Shown here one piece after another: positions 6,535 to 12,793 of a stretch of DNA of 16,592 bases. Made by a program: the position numbers and the translations under genes. Every line of letters begins with the position of its first letter. Positions within the stretch are counted from its first letter, which is position 1. The notes beneath the pieces are model-generated. The model did not search any database. It was not told the DNA's origin and saw only the letters and a program-made list of their open reading frames with translations. This DNA is from Candidatus Peregrinibacteria bacterium UBA1369 (GTDB lineage Bacteria; Patescibacteriota; Gracilibacteria; UBA1369): assembly GCA_002305925.1 (NCBI GenBank), contig DBRL01000010.1, forward strand, positions 278,465 through 295,056, read 5' to 3'.

Positions 6535-7236
6535 ATGTCGAAAAAAGGAAAGAATTATCGAAAGGTAGCTGAAAAGGTAGATCCAAACAAGGTTTATAAC
6601 CTGGATGAGGCCTGTGCGCTGCTGAAGGAGACCTCAACAACCAAGTTTGACGCCAGCTGCGAGCTGCATTTAAAGCTGGGAGTGGATGTCAAACAGGCCG
6701 ACCAGCTCTCCCGCGCAACCGTCTCACTGCCACATGGTACGGGTAAGGATGTACGTGTAATTGCTTTTGTTAACGAAAACAAACTCAAGGAGGCCAATGA
6801 TGCCGGCGCGGTCAAGGCAGGGCTCGATGACCTGATTGAGGAAATCAGCAAGGGGTGGATGGATTTTGACGTAGCGGTAGCCAGTCCCGATGTGATGAAA
6901 AATCTGGGTAAGGTGGCAAAAACGCTTGGTACGAAAGGCCTGATGCCAAACCCCAAGGCCGGCACCGTAACTCCAGACATTGGAAAGACCATTACCGAGC
7001 TGAAAAAGGGCCGCGTGGAATTCCGCACAGATAAACAGGGACAGATGCACAATGTCTTCGGCAAAGTGTCTTTTGCGTCCGCTGATCTGAAGGACAATGC
7101 CAAGGCGCTGCTCAAGGCAATAATCGACTCCAAACCCGCCGCCGCCAAAGGAACTTATGTTCAAAGTATTTCCATGGCGACCACAATGGGTCCTGGTATC
7201 AAACTGGACGTAGCGTCAGTTTTGGCCGAACTGTAA
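6535..7236 (+). CDS. rplA: 50S ribosomal protein L1
   Basis: 233 residues, full length. L1 forms the mobile stalk near the ribosomal E site and often represses its own operon by binding mRNA. Visible family features are the N-terminal MSKKGKNYRK segment, SLPHGTGKDVRVIAF, the conserved GTKGLMPNPKAGTV loop and the C-terminal MATTMGPGIKLD signature. The start follows a candidate L1-binding hairpin by 14 bases, with no Shine-Dalgarno motif. rplJ and rplL, normally next, are missing: the gene instead meets a convergent minus-strand gene 43 bases downstream. I see no clear terminator in that gap. Confidence 0.96.
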   Translation: MSKKGKNYRKVAEKVDPNKVYNLDEACALLKETSTTKFDASCELHLKLGVDVKQADQLSRATVSLPHGTGKDVRVIAFVNENKLKEANDAGAVKAGLDDLIEEISKGWMDFDVAVASPDVMKNLGKVAKTLGTKGLMPNPKAGTVTPDIGKTITELKKGRVEFRTDKQGQMHNVFGKVSFASADLKDNAKALLKAIIDSKPAAAKGTYVQSISMATTMGPGIKLDVASVLAEL

Positions 7237-7279
7237 AAAGCTTGGGGGGAAATTCAGGCGATTCTGCCAGCTCAGCCAG

Positions 7280-7576
7280 CTATTTAGCTTCAAAATTGGA
7301 ACATTTACTTGCCCGGAGTGCCTCGAAATCGGTTTCTCCGGGTGGGTAATAAATTTGATAGCTCCGTCCGTCGTCACAATTGACAGTGACAGTAGTCTGT
7401 CCTTCAACCTGATTATCGAATTTGACTGATTCAATAGAAGGATCGCTGTTTTCAAGTTCCCGTCTCCCCTGTTCCAGATCCGGCCGGCCAAATAAAATAT
7501 ACAGCGCCAGCGCAATCAGGGCGGCCGTGACGGCCAGCAGGAAATAGAGCTGTTCTTTTTTTAGTTTAAGGGACAT
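7280..7576 (-). CDS. Small unassigned membrane-anchored protein
   Basis: 98 residues: a short basic N terminus (MSLKLKKEQ), one transmembrane helix (about 11-29), then a soluble domain of about 65 residues with two cysteines (CDDGRSYQIYYPPG and SKCSNFEAK). The ATG at 7576 overlaps the stop of the DUF1385 gene by 11 bases, so the two are very likely one transcript with coupled translation. No family recognised. The soluble part is predicted to lie outside the membrane by the positive-inside rule, an inference. Confidence 0.75.
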   Translation of the reverse strand: MSLKLKKEQLYFLLAVTAALIALALYILFGRPDLEQGRRELENSDPSIESVKFDNQVEGQTTVTVNCDDGRSYQIYYPPGETDFEALRASKCSNFEAK

Positions 7577-8519
7577 TTTTCTCGGCTGTTAATTGTTCTT
7601 CCGCCTGCAAAGCAAGCTTGAGGGAATTGAGTCCCACTTCGAGGATCTGATCGTCGGGCTCGCGGGTGGTCAGTCGCTGCATCAAAAGGCCGGGGGCGGC
7701 CAGGGCCCGGAAAAAGAGGCTTTCGCTGCGGCGAGCGGAGGCCTTGAGCACTTCATAAGAGAATCCCGCCACCAGAGGCAGGGCCAGGAGACGTTGGAGG
7801 AAATTGGCCAGAAAATCCGGATTCTTTGGCAGCAGGGTAAAGACGACAATACTGACCAGAAAGACCAGCAGGATAAAGCTGGTACCACAGCGCGGGTGAA
7901 AGCGGGTCTGCGCACGGGCGTTTTCTACCGTCAGCGGCAGTCCGCGCTCATAGGCCATTATCGATTTGTGTTCCGCCCCATGATACATAAAAACCCGCCG
8001 CAAGTCGGCGGACAGATTCATCAGGTAGAGATAGGCGATAAAAATCAGCGTTTTGGTAACGGCATCAACGAGGTTGAACAAAAGATAATTGTCTTCCACC
8101 GCAGGGAAAATGGTCCCCAGCCAGCCGGTCAGCCAGAGCGGCAAAAATTTAAAGAGAAAGATGGCCAAGGTCAGTCCGAAAACAATGGAAAGTCCCACAG
8201 TGAGCCCCGCCCAGCGATTTGTCCCCTTTCCCTCCGCTTGTGAGGGGACCTGCTCACCCAGACTGATCAGGGAGGAAAAATTGAGGGCTTTGGTGCCAAT
8301 GACCAGCATTTCAAACATATTGATCACCCCGCGCAGTACCGGGATGTTGAGCATACGGTGACGCGCGGTCAGATTGGTGTAGCACTCGCTCTTTTCTACA
8401 ATTTTGCCGAGGGGATCCCTGACCGAGATGATATTAAAATGTGGCGATCGCATCAACACGCCCTCCATGAGGGCCTGTCCGCCAACCGCGAAATCAATTT
8501 TGCCAGCTCTTTTGTCCAT
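7566..8519 (-). CDS. DUF1385 (YqhQ-like) multi-pass membrane protein
   Basis: 317 residues. The family is defined by the motifs seen here: GGQALMEGVLMR (13-24), MYHGAEHKSIMAYERG (178-193) and FHPRCGTSFILLVF (207-220). About four hydrophobic segments lie at 104-128, 147-168, 213-230 and 243-260. The conserved His, Glu and Cys residues suggest metal binding, but no reaction is established for the family; it corresponds to COG3872/YqhQ of Bacillus. The start at 8519 is fixed by the conserved N-terminal motif. A promoter ends only about 11 bases before it, predicting a leader of around six bases. Confidence 0.9.
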   Translation of the reverse strand: MDKRAGKIDFAVGGQALMEGVLMRSPHFNIISVRDPLGKIVEKSECYTNLTARHRMLNIPVLRGVINMFEMLVIGTKALNFSSLISLGEQVPSQAEGKGTNRWAGLTVGLSIVFGLTLAIFLFKFLPLWLTGWLGTIFPAVEDNYLLFNLVDAVTKTLIFIAYLYLMNLSADLRRVFMYHGAEHKSIMAYERGLPLTVENARAQTRFHPRCGTSFILLVFLVSIVVFTLLPKNPDFLANFLQRLLALPLVAGFSYEVLKASARRSESLFFRALAAPGLLMQRLTTREPDDQILEVGLNSLKLALQAEEQLTAEKNVP

Positions 8520-8530
8520 GTCTAAATTTT

Positions 8531-8558
8531 TTTATATGGTAACCAAGCTTAGTTTCAA
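8531..8558 (-). promoter_or_regulatory. Promoter of the DUF1385 gene
   Basis: On the minus strand, TTGAAA (8558-8553), a 16-base spacer, then TATAAA (8536-8531). The predicted start near 8525 leaves about six bases of leader before the ATG at 8519, so the mRNA would be nearly leaderless. Confidence 0.55.
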
Positions 8559-8586
8559 TTGGCAAATAGAAATACTGCGATACGGC

Positions 8587-8615
8587 TTGGAAAATTGCCG
8601 GTTTGGGGCTAAATT
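8587..8615 (+). promoter_or_regulatory. Possible promoter of the dut-tmk-folD operon
   Basis: TTGGAA (8587-8592), a 17-base spacer and TAAATT (8610-8615), four of six matches in each box, would start transcription near 8622, about 16 bases before dut. A TATAGT directly abutting the ATG (8632-8637) is the rival -10 but would start inside the gene. Confidence 0.35.
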
Positions 8616-8637
8616 ATTGCCAATGTGAAATTATAGT

Positions 8638-9069
8638 ATGGAAAAGATAATTATCAAAAGAATTGATCAGGCTCTGGCTTTGCCAAAATATGAGACGCAA
8701 GGCGCGGTGGCATTTGATTTGCTGACACGAGTCGATACCCTTGTTCCGGCCGGGAAAATCGCGCTGGTACCAGCCAATATCATTGTGAAAATTCCCAAGG
8801 GATATATGCTGATGTTGGCCTCCAGAAGCAGCACCCCTCTGAAAAAAGGACTGAGTACCCCACACGGTATTGGCGTGATCGATACCGACTATCACGGGCC
8901 GGAGGATGAGTTGAAAATACAGGTTTATAATTTCACGGACAGCGACATTACAGTGACCCGGGGCGACCGTATCGCACAGGGAATATTTGTACGCGTCGAC
9001 CGTTTCGAATTTGACGAAGTCGATCAAATCGATGCTCCAAGCAGGGGCGGTTTCGGCTCCACCAATTAA
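8638..9069 (+). CDS. dut: Deoxyuridine 5'-triphosphate nucleotidohydrolase (dUTPase)
   Basis: 143 residues, the trimeric beta-barrel dUTPase size. It hydrolyses dUTP to dUMP and pyrophosphate, keeping uracil out of DNA and supplying dUMP for dTMP synthesis. All five motifs are present: 1, GAVAFDL (22-28); 2, ASRSS (61-65); 3, GVIDTDYHG (79-87) with Asp82 and Tyr85; 4, RGDRIAQ (108-114); 5, RGGFGST (136-142). Motif 3 is followed by PEDEL, slightly longer than in the E. coli-type enzyme. The N-terminal IIIKRID strand fixes the start. It is first in an operon with a thymidylate kinase-like gene 10 bases downstream and folD after that. Confidence 0.93.
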   Translation: MEKIIIKRIDQALALPKYETQGAVAFDLLTRVDTLVPAGKIALVPANIIVKIPKGYMLMLASRSSTPLKKGLSTPHGIGVIDTDYHGPEDELKIQVYNFTDSDITVTRGDRIAQGIFVRVDRFEFDEVDQIDAPSRGGFGSTN

Positions 9070-9079
9070 TTTACCAGCA

Positions 9080-9679
9080 ATGAAAAGAGGAAAACTGATC
9101 ACATTTTACGGCATTAACAATATCGGCAAGTCAACCCAGTGCAAGATTCTGATTGATAACCTGAAAAAGCATGGCTATGACGCTGTCTATATCAAATATC
9201 CCGTCTACAGCATTGAACCTTCCGGGCCTTTTCTGAATAATCTGTTGCGCAATTCGGGCAACAAACAACAAATCAGTGAGGACGAGCTGCAGATGTGGTA
9301 CACACTGAACCGCTATCAGTTTGAGCCGGAACTGAAAGAAATGCTGGCCGAGGGGAAGATTGTCATCGCCGAGGACTATGTGGCCACCGGTTTAGCCTGG
9401 GGAAGCGCCAAAGGTGCCAACCTGGACTGGCTGATCGAGATGAATAAATATCTGCTAAAGGAGGATTTGGCGATCTATCTAAAAGGAAAACGCAATTTAC
9501 AGGCCAAAGAGTATAATCATCTGCATGAGAGCAACGATGAGTTGGTGGAAGCCTGCCAATTTATTTATGACAATCTGGCCGTCAAATTCAATTGGAACAA
9601 AGTACAGGTCAAAAATTCAATTGGCGAAACGGCTGAGGATCTCTGGAATACGGTCAATAAATTTCTGAAAAACAACTGA
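9080..9679 (+). CDS. tmk: Thymidylate kinase-like protein (divergent)
   Basis: 199 residues from the ATG at 9080; an upstream in-frame start at 8987 lies inside dut and is rejected. The P-loop is GINNIGKST (11-19). LNRYQFEPELKEMLAEGKIVIAEDY (76-100) aligns with the dTMP kinase stretch around ADR-Q...P-L--G--V--DRY, so the fold is clear. The DR(Y/F/H) motif reads EDY (98-100), with the Arg lost, and the expected LID pattern of arginines near 140-150 is replaced by GKRNLQAKEYNHLHE. dTMP kinase phosphorylates dTMP to dTDP. The operon (dut before, folD after) fits that job, but the altered residues leave substrate choice open. The stop overlaps the folD start (TGATG). Confidence 0.8.
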   Translation: MKRGKLITFYGINNIGKSTQCKILIDNLKKHGYDAVYIKYPVYSIEPSGPFLNNLLRNSGNKQQISEDELQMWYTLNRYQFEPELKEMLAEGKIVIAEDYVATGLAWGSAKGANLDWLIEMNKYLLKEDLAIYLKGKRNLQAKEYNHLHESNDELVEACQFIYDNLAVKFNWNKVQVKNSIGETAEDLWNTVNKFLKNN

Positions 9680-10554
9680 TGGATAAATTGATGGACGGTA
9701 AAGTTGTGGCAGAGGCGATTTATACGGAAATTTCCGCGCAACATAAACGGGCTATTACAGATGGAAAGCTTAATAGAAAGCCGAAACTGGTAATTGTGCT
9801 AATCGGCAACAATGAAGCCAGCCTGATTTATATCAGGCAAAAGATCAAAGCCTGTGAGAAGCTGGGATTTGACTATCTGCTTGACCATCATCGGCAAGCC
9901 AATGCATTGGGTGAAAAGGATGTGATCGAAATTATTCGCAAGCACAATGCCGACAACGGTGTGGACGGCATCATCGTACAAATGCCTCTGCCGGCTCATC
10001 TGGACAAGACACGGGTTATCCGCGCCATCGCGCCGGAGAAAGACGTCGACGGTCTGACCCCGGTCAGCTATGGAGAGACCACGCTGGGCGTGGAGTTCGA
10101 AAGGTTTGCCCCCTGCACGGCCAAGGGCGTGGTGAAAATGCTGGAGCATTATCGCGTGCCGATCAGCGGGAGCCGAGTAACGGTGGTGGGATCCGGTATT
10201 ATCGCCGGTAAACCGATTGCCCTGATGCTGGCCAATCGCAAGGCCACTGTAACAATCTGCAACAGCAAAACACGGGATTTGGCTGAATTGACGCGTCAGG
10301 CAGAAATTGTGGTGGTGGCGGTGGGATCGGCTAAAATGATTGGAGCTGATATGGTGGCCGAAGGGGCGGTAGTCGTGGATGTGGGTATTTCCAGGGACGG
10401 ATTGGACAAGATTAGCGGAGACGTAGATTTTGATGGTGTCTATGGCAAGGTCAAACTGATCTCACCCGTGCCCGGAGGCGTGGGCAAGTTGACGGTAGCC
10501 TGCCTGATGGAGAATCTTTTATTGGCGGCATTAAGACATCAATCCGTTGATTGA
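9679..10554 (+). CDS. folD: Bifunctional methylenetetrahydrofolate dehydrogenase / methenyltetrahydrofolate cyclohydrolase FolD
   Basis: 291 residues, full length. It interconverts 5,10-methylene-, 5,10-methenyl- and 10-formyl-tetrahydrofolate with NADP. Catalytic Tyr51 and Lys55 lie in YIRQKIKA, Gln101 in GIIVQMPLP and Asp124 in KDVDGLTP; PCTAKG (145-150) and SPVPGGVGKLT (262-272) are further family motifs. The cofactor loop reads VVGSGIIAGKP (169-179) instead of the common VVGRSxxVGxP, so the cofactor-phosphate Arg is missing and NADP versus NAD preference is uncertain. The ATG overlaps the tmk stop by one base (TGATG), implying coupled translation. Folate one-carbon units link to dTMP synthesis, which suits the operon. 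thyA/thyX is not in the window. Confidence 0.94.
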   Translation: MDKLMDGKVVAEAIYTEISAQHKRAITDGKLNRKPKLVIVLIGNNEASLIYIRQKIKACEKLGFDYLLDHHRQANALGEKDVIEIIRKHNADNGVDGIIVQMPLPAHLDKTRVIRAIAPEKDVDGLTPVSYGETTLGVEFERFAPCTAKGVVKMLEHYRVPISGSRVTVVGSGIIAGKPIALMLANRKATVTICNSKTRDLAELTRQAEIVVVAVGSAKMIGADMVAEGAVVVDVGISRDGLDKISGDVDFDGVYGKVKLISPVPGGVGKLTVACLMENLLLAALRHQSVD

Positions 10555-10578
10555 CTTTTTCTGTTTTTGGCTTAGAAT
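10551..10578 (+). promoter_or_regulatory. Promoter of the 170-residue unassigned gene
   Basis: TTGACT (10551-10556), a 16-base spacer and TAGAAT (10573-10578), five of six matches in each box. The -35 box overlaps the folD stop codon. The expected start near 10585 gives a leader of about 20 bases containing AAGGA (10594-10598), seven bases before the ATG at 10606, one of very few good Shine-Dalgarno sites in the window. Confidence 0.65.
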
Positions 10579-10605
10579 ATAGGACAAATTTGTAAGGATT
10601 TGATG

Positions 10606-11118
10606 ATGAGTTTTCATTTGAGAGTGGTCAGTGGAGAGGAAATATGTGAGGGGCGGGAAAGTGAAACGGGCTATGTCCGCAGAGTAATGTCTCTACTAAG
10701 TGGGGCCAGATTGGACTTCCGGCACTGTTTAAATGTATGTCATGAGCAGAAACTGAGTACTCCCCAATATGGACTTTGGGATTTCGCGCGTGAAAACAGG
10801 CCTTTTTTTGAAAGATTTTTCTCGCTGGCCATCAGCGATAAGGAAAGTGAACGGGGAATAGAGCTGGTCAATCAGCTAATTATGATAGTCTATTTGCGCA
10901 AGGTGGAGCAATTGGCCTATCGCAACGCTCCCATTTTAGCCTGGAGTGTTTTTGCCCTTTCCAACAATACCGACTGCCAGAGGCAGCTGCTGCAGGAAGC
11001 CACTGTACTGGCGGAAAAATGTGTTTTTCCGCAGACGGCCGATCAGGACAGACAGAGGAGAGATATTGATCAGGGAACAGAGCGGTTTAGAAAAAAACTG
11101 CGTAACGCACTGGGCTGA
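10606..11118 (+). CDS. Unassigned soluble helical protein
   Basis: 170 residues from the ATG at 10606, chosen because AAGGA lies seven bases upstream; ATG 10603 and TTG 10600 are in-frame alternatives. There is no signal peptide or membrane helix. The sequence looks mostly alpha-helical (RVMSLLSGARLDFRHC, FFERFFSLAISDKE, ELVNQLIMIVYLRKVEQLA) and ends in a strongly basic, charged tail (DRQRRDIDQGTERFRKKLRN). Four cysteines are scattered. I recognise no family. It has its own promoter just after folD and is followed 61 bases later by the PP2C-like gene. A role with that neighbour is possible, but only position suggests it. Confidence 0.75.
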   Translation: MSFHLRVVSGEEICEGRESETGYVRRVMSLLSGARLDFRHCLNVCHEQKLSTPQYGLWDFARENRPFFERFFSLAISDKESERGIELVNQLIMIVYLRKVEQLAYRNAPILAWSVFALSNNTDCQRQLLQEATVLAEKCVFPQTADQDRQRRDIDQGTERFRKKLRNALG

Positions 11119-11179
11119 TTTTTGTAATATTTGCCCGCGGATTGCATTTTATTATTTGTATTGTTTTATATACTTTGTC

Positions 11180-12175
11180 ATGCAATTCAATAATAGACAC
11201 AATCTCGCCTGCGGCAGCGATGAATTCACTGAAACAACCGGTGTATATGATGCCGCCTTTCTGGGTTTGGACAAGCTAAAACCTCCAATGAGGGGGGAAA
11301 CAGGCGCTCGCCTCTATCCCGGCCACAACTGTGAAAATCCCGACGTCATCGCCGAAGACGTCTGTCGCAAGGTCGAGGGGGCCCAGCAGCACAACTATAT
11401 TTTACCGACCAGATTTGAACGCGGCCAGCATATGGAGAGCTATTTGATTGGGGAAAGGCCAATGAGCGTCGGTTTTTTCAGTAATGCCACTTTTAAAGAG
11501 CTGCAACCCGGTCAGACCGCCTCTCTCGGTGTTGCGGGCGCCCGGTTTGACAACGGCAGGATAGACTTTACCATGCTGAATTTTGAACTGAATTCCGCCG
11601 CAGAGCGCAAGGCCCTGCCGGAATTACTGCTGCGGGCCAAACAGAGTGATGATTTTTCCCATGAAAATTTACCGGCTGAAATGACCGGCAGATTAAAAAT
11701 CAGCGTCGATCTGGAAAAACAGCGGATCGATACGACTGCTGACGCCCACGCTTCCCACTGCTATCTGGTCAGAGGCCGTCATGTCTATGAAATCGGTGGC
11801 CTGGGCAGTCAGCAACTGCAAAGTGGCGACGTCATATTGGCCCTCACTCATGGTCTGTTGAAAAGCCTGGTCGACCGTGTAACCCGGAAAGCCTATGCCA
11901 ATGTTGTACCCGCACTGCAATCCCCCAGCGAGACGGCCTTGGCCGAATTGCCGGATGATTTTTTCCAACAGGAAGCCGCCAATCAGATCATGGGAGTAAT
12001 CAATGCTTCCCTGATTGAAGCCGCAGTCAGGCGCGGTGCCGAGACCGTGATCGAGCCGAAACTGTCAACTCAGAAGCTGTTTAATCAACTGTCTTCAGCG
12101 CAAAAACTCAGTACAACAGAAGACGTTCAGACAAGGATTATTACTGACGCTTTTGTGGTATATCAGATGCCCTAA
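11180..12175 (+). CDS. PP2C-like protein, probably degenerate
   Basis: 331 residues from the ATG at 11180; the longer frame from 10946 overlaps the previous gene and is rejected. There is no signal peptide. The segment ASHCYLVRGRHVYEIGG...LQSGDVILALTHGLLKSL (about 191-230) resembles the late PP2C/SpoIIE phosphatase region (GDSRAYLLR... then GD-LLLATDGL), but the metal-binding Asp of TDG is His here (Thr223-His224-Gly225). The ending TEDVQTRIITDAFVV recalls the final DD-T-IVV strand, also without the usual acidic pair. The N-terminal RxxNED and DGHGG motifs are not seen. It may be a pseudophosphatase or sensor; the family call is weak. The gene is real by length and codon pattern. It converges on the YtxH-like gene with only 2 bases between stops. 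Confidence 0.75.
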   Translation: MQFNNRHNLACGSDEFTETTGVYDAAFLGLDKLKPPMRGETGARLYPGHNCENPDVIAEDVCRKVEGAQQHNYILPTRFERGQHMESYLIGERPMSVGFFSNATFKELQPGQTASLGVAGARFDNGRIDFTMLNFELNSAAERKALPELLLRAKQSDDFSHENLPAEMTGRLKISVDLEKQRIDTTADAHASHCYLVRGRHVYEIGGLGSQQLQSGDVILALTHGLLKSLVDRVTRKAYANVVPALQSPSETALAELPDDFFQQEAANQIMGVINASLIEAAVRRGAETVIEPKLSTQKLFNQLSSAQKLSTTEDVQTRIITDAFVVYQMP

Positions 12176-12177
12176 GG

Positions 12178-12690
12178 CTATTTCTTGGCGCTTTTTTTGG
12201 AGGCCTTCGCCTTGGCGGGGGCCTTTTTGGCTGGGGCCGGCTTGCTGACCGTGGCGCTGGATTTGAAGGCAGGGCGGGTGGGTTTGTGCGAGGTAGCGGC
12301 TGTTTTCTTCTTGAGGGTGTCAATGGCCTTGGCGGTCTCCTGACCAACGGTTTTCCCTCCCTCGACAATTTTGTCGCGGGCAATCTTGACCCACTCCTCG
12401 CTGGATTCCTGCAGCTTTTTCTGGGCCTGTTCTGCCAGTTTGGCCACCTCCTTTTTGCCCTGTTTGATTTGTTTCTGGACGGTCGGATCGTTGTAGACTT
12501 CCTTGCCGGTTTCAACTATATCCTGACCGATTTGTCCGGCGGTCTTCTTGAGAGTTTTTTCACCATGCCCGCCCTTTTCAATTTCTTTTTTTAGTTCCTT
12601 GCGCAACTCCGCCCCTTTTTTGGGAGCAAAAGCCAAGCCAAAAAGGGCTCCGAGTACTGCGCCGAATAAGAATTTGCCGTTTCTTGCCAT
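12178..12690 (-). CDS. YtxH-like membrane-anchored protein
   Basis: 170 residues. The N terminus MARNGKFLFGAVLGALFGLAFAPKKGAELRKEL is the typical YtxH/gas-vesicle-accessory-like pattern: one short glycine/alanine helix (about 6-22), then APKKG and a long amphipathic, Lys/Glu-rich region (about 25-125) likely to be helical or coiled coil. The C-terminal 40 residues are a disordered Ala/Lys/Pro tail (PAPAKKAPAKAKASKKSAKK). YtxH proteins are general-stress proteins of uncertain function in Firmicutes; a role here is unknown. The basic tail could contact nucleic acid or acidic polymers (inference). It is the last gene of its strand block, downstream of the S-layer terminator. Confidence 0.85.
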   Translation of the reverse strand: MARNGKFLFGAVLGALFGLAFAPKKGAELRKELKKEIEKGGHGEKTLKKTAGQIGQDIVETGKEVYNDPTVQKQIKQGKKEVAKLAEQAQKKLQESSEEWVKIARDKIVEGGKTVGQETAKAIDTLKKKTAATSHKPTRPAFKSSATVSKPAPAKKAPAKAKASKKSAKK

Positions 12691-12700
12691 GTTTGTTTTT

Positions 12701-12730
12701 ATTAAATGTTGTCGTATGACAATATAACAA
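12701..12730 (-). promoter_or_regulatory. Promoter of the YtxH-like gene with an inverted repeat in the spacer
   Basis: On the minus strand, TTGTTA (12730-12725), an 18-base spacer and TTTAAT (12706-12701). The start would fall near 12694, about four bases before the ATG at 12690. Within the spacer, TTGTC-GTAT-GACAA (12709-12722) is a perfect 5-4-5 inverted repeat, a possible operator. Confidence 0.45.
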
Positions 12731-12733
12731 AAG

Positions 12734-12761
12734 AGCCCCGTTCCTGTAAAGGAACGGGGCT
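12734..12761 (-). terminator. Strong rho-independent terminator of the S-layer gene
   Basis: AGCCCCGTTCC (12734-12744) and GGAACGGGGCT (12751-12761) form a perfect 11-pair, GC-rich stem with a six-base loop. On the minus strand it lies 32 bases after the S-layer stop and is followed by CTCTTTTGTT. The plus-strand side has GCTTTTC, so it could work both ways, but no plus-strand gene ends here. Confidence 0.85.
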
Positions 12762-12793
12762 GCTTTTCAACTTTGACCTAGTTGCTGCAGATA

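Noticed and set aside
6594..7148. Minus-strand open frame of 184 codons within rplA
   Set aside because: rplA is full length with all family signatures; the Ser/Leu-rich antisense frame has no features.
7593..8243. Plus-strand open frame of 216 codons opposite the DUF1385 gene
   Set aside because: The minus strand carries unmistakable DUF1385 motifs; the Gln/Gly/His-rich plus-strand translation is a shadow.
8632..8637. TATAGT directly before the dut ATG as the dut -10 box
   Set aside because: Transcription would begin several bases inside the gene and the dUTPase N-terminal strand leaves no later start; a weaker pair further upstream gives a workable leader.
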